Below, piece after piece: positions 62,676-64,000 of a stretch of 64,000 nt of DNA. The stretch is from Betaproteobacteria bacterium (lineage in GTDB: Bacteria > Pseudomonadota > Gammaproteobacteria > Burkholderiales > Rhodocyclaceae), in assembly GCA_016234745.1 (NCBI GenBank), contig JACRAR010000062.1, positions 119,604 through 183,603 of the forward strand. The letters are read 5' to 3'. The notes below the pieces were generated by a model, which saw nothing but the letters and a program-made list of their open reading frames with translations, was not told where the DNA came from and did not search any database. Position 1 is the first letter of the stretch, and every line of letters begins with the position of its first letter. The translations under genes and the position numbers were made by a program.

Positions 62676-63783
62676 CTGAGAATTCCGTAAATGAATGACA
62701 ACCGTTTGAGGTGTTCGTGCGTTACTCGAATCGAATATAGTTCGAGGAATAGACATGGGCACAATACGATACAAACGAGACCTGAAAGAGATGGAAGCGC
62801 GGCGGCGGCGCGGGATGCGAATGCTCAAACGCGGCGTCGCACAGGCAGATATTGCGCGAGAACTGGAAGTCAGCCGGCAAACGGTTTCAACCTGGAACAA
62901 AGCGCTTGTGGAAGATCCCCAAGCTTGGAGGAGGCGGCCGCTTGGCCGGCCAGGAGCGCTGTCGATGTCGGACAAGAAGAAACTCGCCAAGATGCTCATC
63001 TCAGGGGCAGTCTTGGCGGGATTTCCGACCGAGCTTTGGACGTTGAAGCGCATTCGCGTATTGATCCAACGCGAGTTTGGGTTGGCGTACAGCCAGACGC
63101 ATACCTGGCGCATGTTGAAGGAAATGGGTTTTTCCAGCCAGCGGCCGGCGGGACGTGCCACCCAGCGCGACGAGGCTGCTATTGCCGATTGGAAGGCCAA
63201 GCGTTGGCCCATGCTCAAAAAAAAGCCCGCCGCGAGCAACGCACCATCCTCTTCATCGACGAATCCGGACTGAGCGAGCGTCCTACCCGAGTTTGCACTT
63301 GGGCACCCAAGGGTCAGACACCGGTTCTGCAATACAGCTTCAACTGGAAGCAGTTGTCGGCGATTGCTGGCATCAGTTTCTGGAACTTCTACTTCCGCCT
63401 CTTTCCCGGCACGATCAAAGGCCCGCAATTGGTGGAGTTCTTGCAAGCCTTGGTTCGCCAGATCAAGGGCAAGCTTCTGATTATCTGGGATGGACTTCCG
63501 GCTCATCGTAGCGCCCTGGTTCGCAAGCATGTCGAATCCCTGGATGGTCACATCGTTCTGGAACGATTGCCGGCTTATGCCCCGGAACTCAACCCAGTCG
63601 AGTGCATATGGGGTTACATGAAGACCCGGGAACTGGCCAACCTCTGCGCCAAGACGATTGGAGAAGTCGGCCAGTTTGCTCGTAACCGACTCAAGTCGAT
63701 GCAGCGTCGGCCGCAGTTGATCACAGCATTCTGGAAACAGGCTGAACTTCCGATTTGATGTCATTTATTTACGGAACACTCAG
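62676..63783 (+). mobile_element. IS630-family insertion sequence, complete
   Basis: 1108 bp, bounded by TA at both ends (62674-62675 and 63784-63785), the target duplication of this family. 25-bp terminal inverted repeats (62676-62700 and 63759-63783) match at 22 of 25 positions, sharing the core TTCCGTAAAT. Encodes one transposase in two frames. It separates the DUF1993 gene from the haloacid dehalogenase gene. Looks recent and intact. Confidence 0.92.
62755..63758 (+). CDS. IS630-family transposase made by -1 frameshifting
   Basis: OrfA (62755-63273) holds the helix-turn-helix DNA-binding part (MLKRGVAQADIARELEVSRQ). OrfB, in the -1 frame, holds the DDE nuclease: first Asp in TILFIDESGLSERP, second in LLIIWDGLPAHRS, Glu in APELNPVECIWGYMK. 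The frames overlap at eight A then G (63217-63225), containing the classic slippery heptamer A-AAA-AAG at 63219-63225. A -1 slip gives a product of about 334 residues ending at 63758, at the right repeat. Confidence 0.9.
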
Positions 63784-63792
63784 TAATTACCT

Positions 63793-64000
63793 TCAGAGCA
63801 ATTGCTTAACGAGACCGGACAGGTTGGCAATTATTGTGTCCGGTGCTGCATCTAGCCGGTCGACAGGCGCTCCCGTACGGTTGATCCAGAATGCTTTGAA
63901 GCCGAAGTTTTTCGCGCCACACGCATCCCAGCAATTGGACGACACTAATCCAATATTTTCCTTTGCCATGCCAAGCTTGGTGACAGCTAGCTGATACACC
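63793..64000 (-). CDS. 2-haloacid dehalogenase, C-terminal part (runs off the right edge)
   Basis: About 69 residues visible; the frame is open at the window end. Matches the last third of HAD-type (S)-2-haloacid dehalogenases: YQLAVTKLGMAKENIGLVSS, then NCWDACGAKNFGFKAFWINR with the motif III/IV acidic Asp region, and PDTIIANLSGL. Hydrolyses 2-chloro or bromo acids in known relatives. Eight bases from the IS630 repeat, downstream of it. Confidence 0.85.
   Translation of the reverse strand, partial: VYQLAVTKLGMAKENIGLVSSNCWDACGAKNFGFKAFWINRTGAPVDRLDAAPDTIIANLSGLVKQLL

Overview
The window reads as the chromosome of a betaproteobacterium. This rests on a surE-pcm-nlpD-rpoS cluster, a gyrA-serC-(serA)-pheA-hisC-tyrA-aroA-cmk-rpsA-ihfB-lapA-lapB superoperon, LPS heptose genes (rfaE1, hldD), a BamC lipoprotein and a phasin, which implies polyhydroxyalkanoate granules. 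I cannot name the genus from sequence alone. Most of the window (1-21.7 kb and 25.8-52.8 kb) is ordinary core genome.

Layout. 1-2.6 kb: clpB, open at the left edge, behind a sigma-32-like promoter. 2.9 kb: a phasin. 3.4-9.1 kb, minus strand: moaE, moaD, moeA and mobB (molybdenum cofactor), chained by short overlaps to an unrecognised ATP-grasp-like gene and a DinG/YoaA-type helicase. 9.2-13.6 kb: a lipase-like hydrolase facing surE-pcm-nlpD-rpoS. 13.6-18.6 kb: mltB and a MoxR/DUF58/transglutaminase module. 18.7-21.7 kb: histone-deacetylase-like hydrolase, dapA, bamC.

21.8-25.8 kb is a small accessory insertion: a P4-type tyrosine recombinase bordered by repeated DNA motifs, small unknown genes, a HicA/HicB toxin-antitoxin pair and an isolated hypothetical gene. 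Core genes then resume: nitroreductase, acs, class I fumarase, murI, a PolB-type exonuclease, cysM, comEA, hldD, rfaE1, ugd, lapB/lapA, ihfB, rpsA, the aromatic, histidine and serine amino-acid genes, gyrA and a DsbA/FrnE-like protein.

At 52.94-52.99 kb lies the 3' half of a tRNA-Arg(ACG), still followed by its terminator. I read this as the distal attachment site of an integrated island that fills the rest of the window and runs past 64 kb. It carries a LysR/MFS/cupin module and then the most interesting locus: an ECF sigma factor with an NrsF-type membrane anti-sigma, exported MsrB and MsrA, a small CxxC protein, a cytochrome b561, a sulfite-oxidase-like molybdoenzyme split by a G8 tract, and an MKKD-repeat peptide. 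msrA and msrB share a near-identical promoter, TGTAACTTTTT-N11-CGAATC, which I infer is the sigma factor's target. The locus looks like an envelope methionine-sulfoxide (oxidative or chlorine/metal stress) repair regulon. The molybdenum-cofactor genes at 3.4-5.8 kb could supply its oxidoreductase. The window ends with a DUF1993 gene, an intact IS630-family element that uses a -1 frameshift, and the C-terminus of a 2-haloacid dehalogenase.
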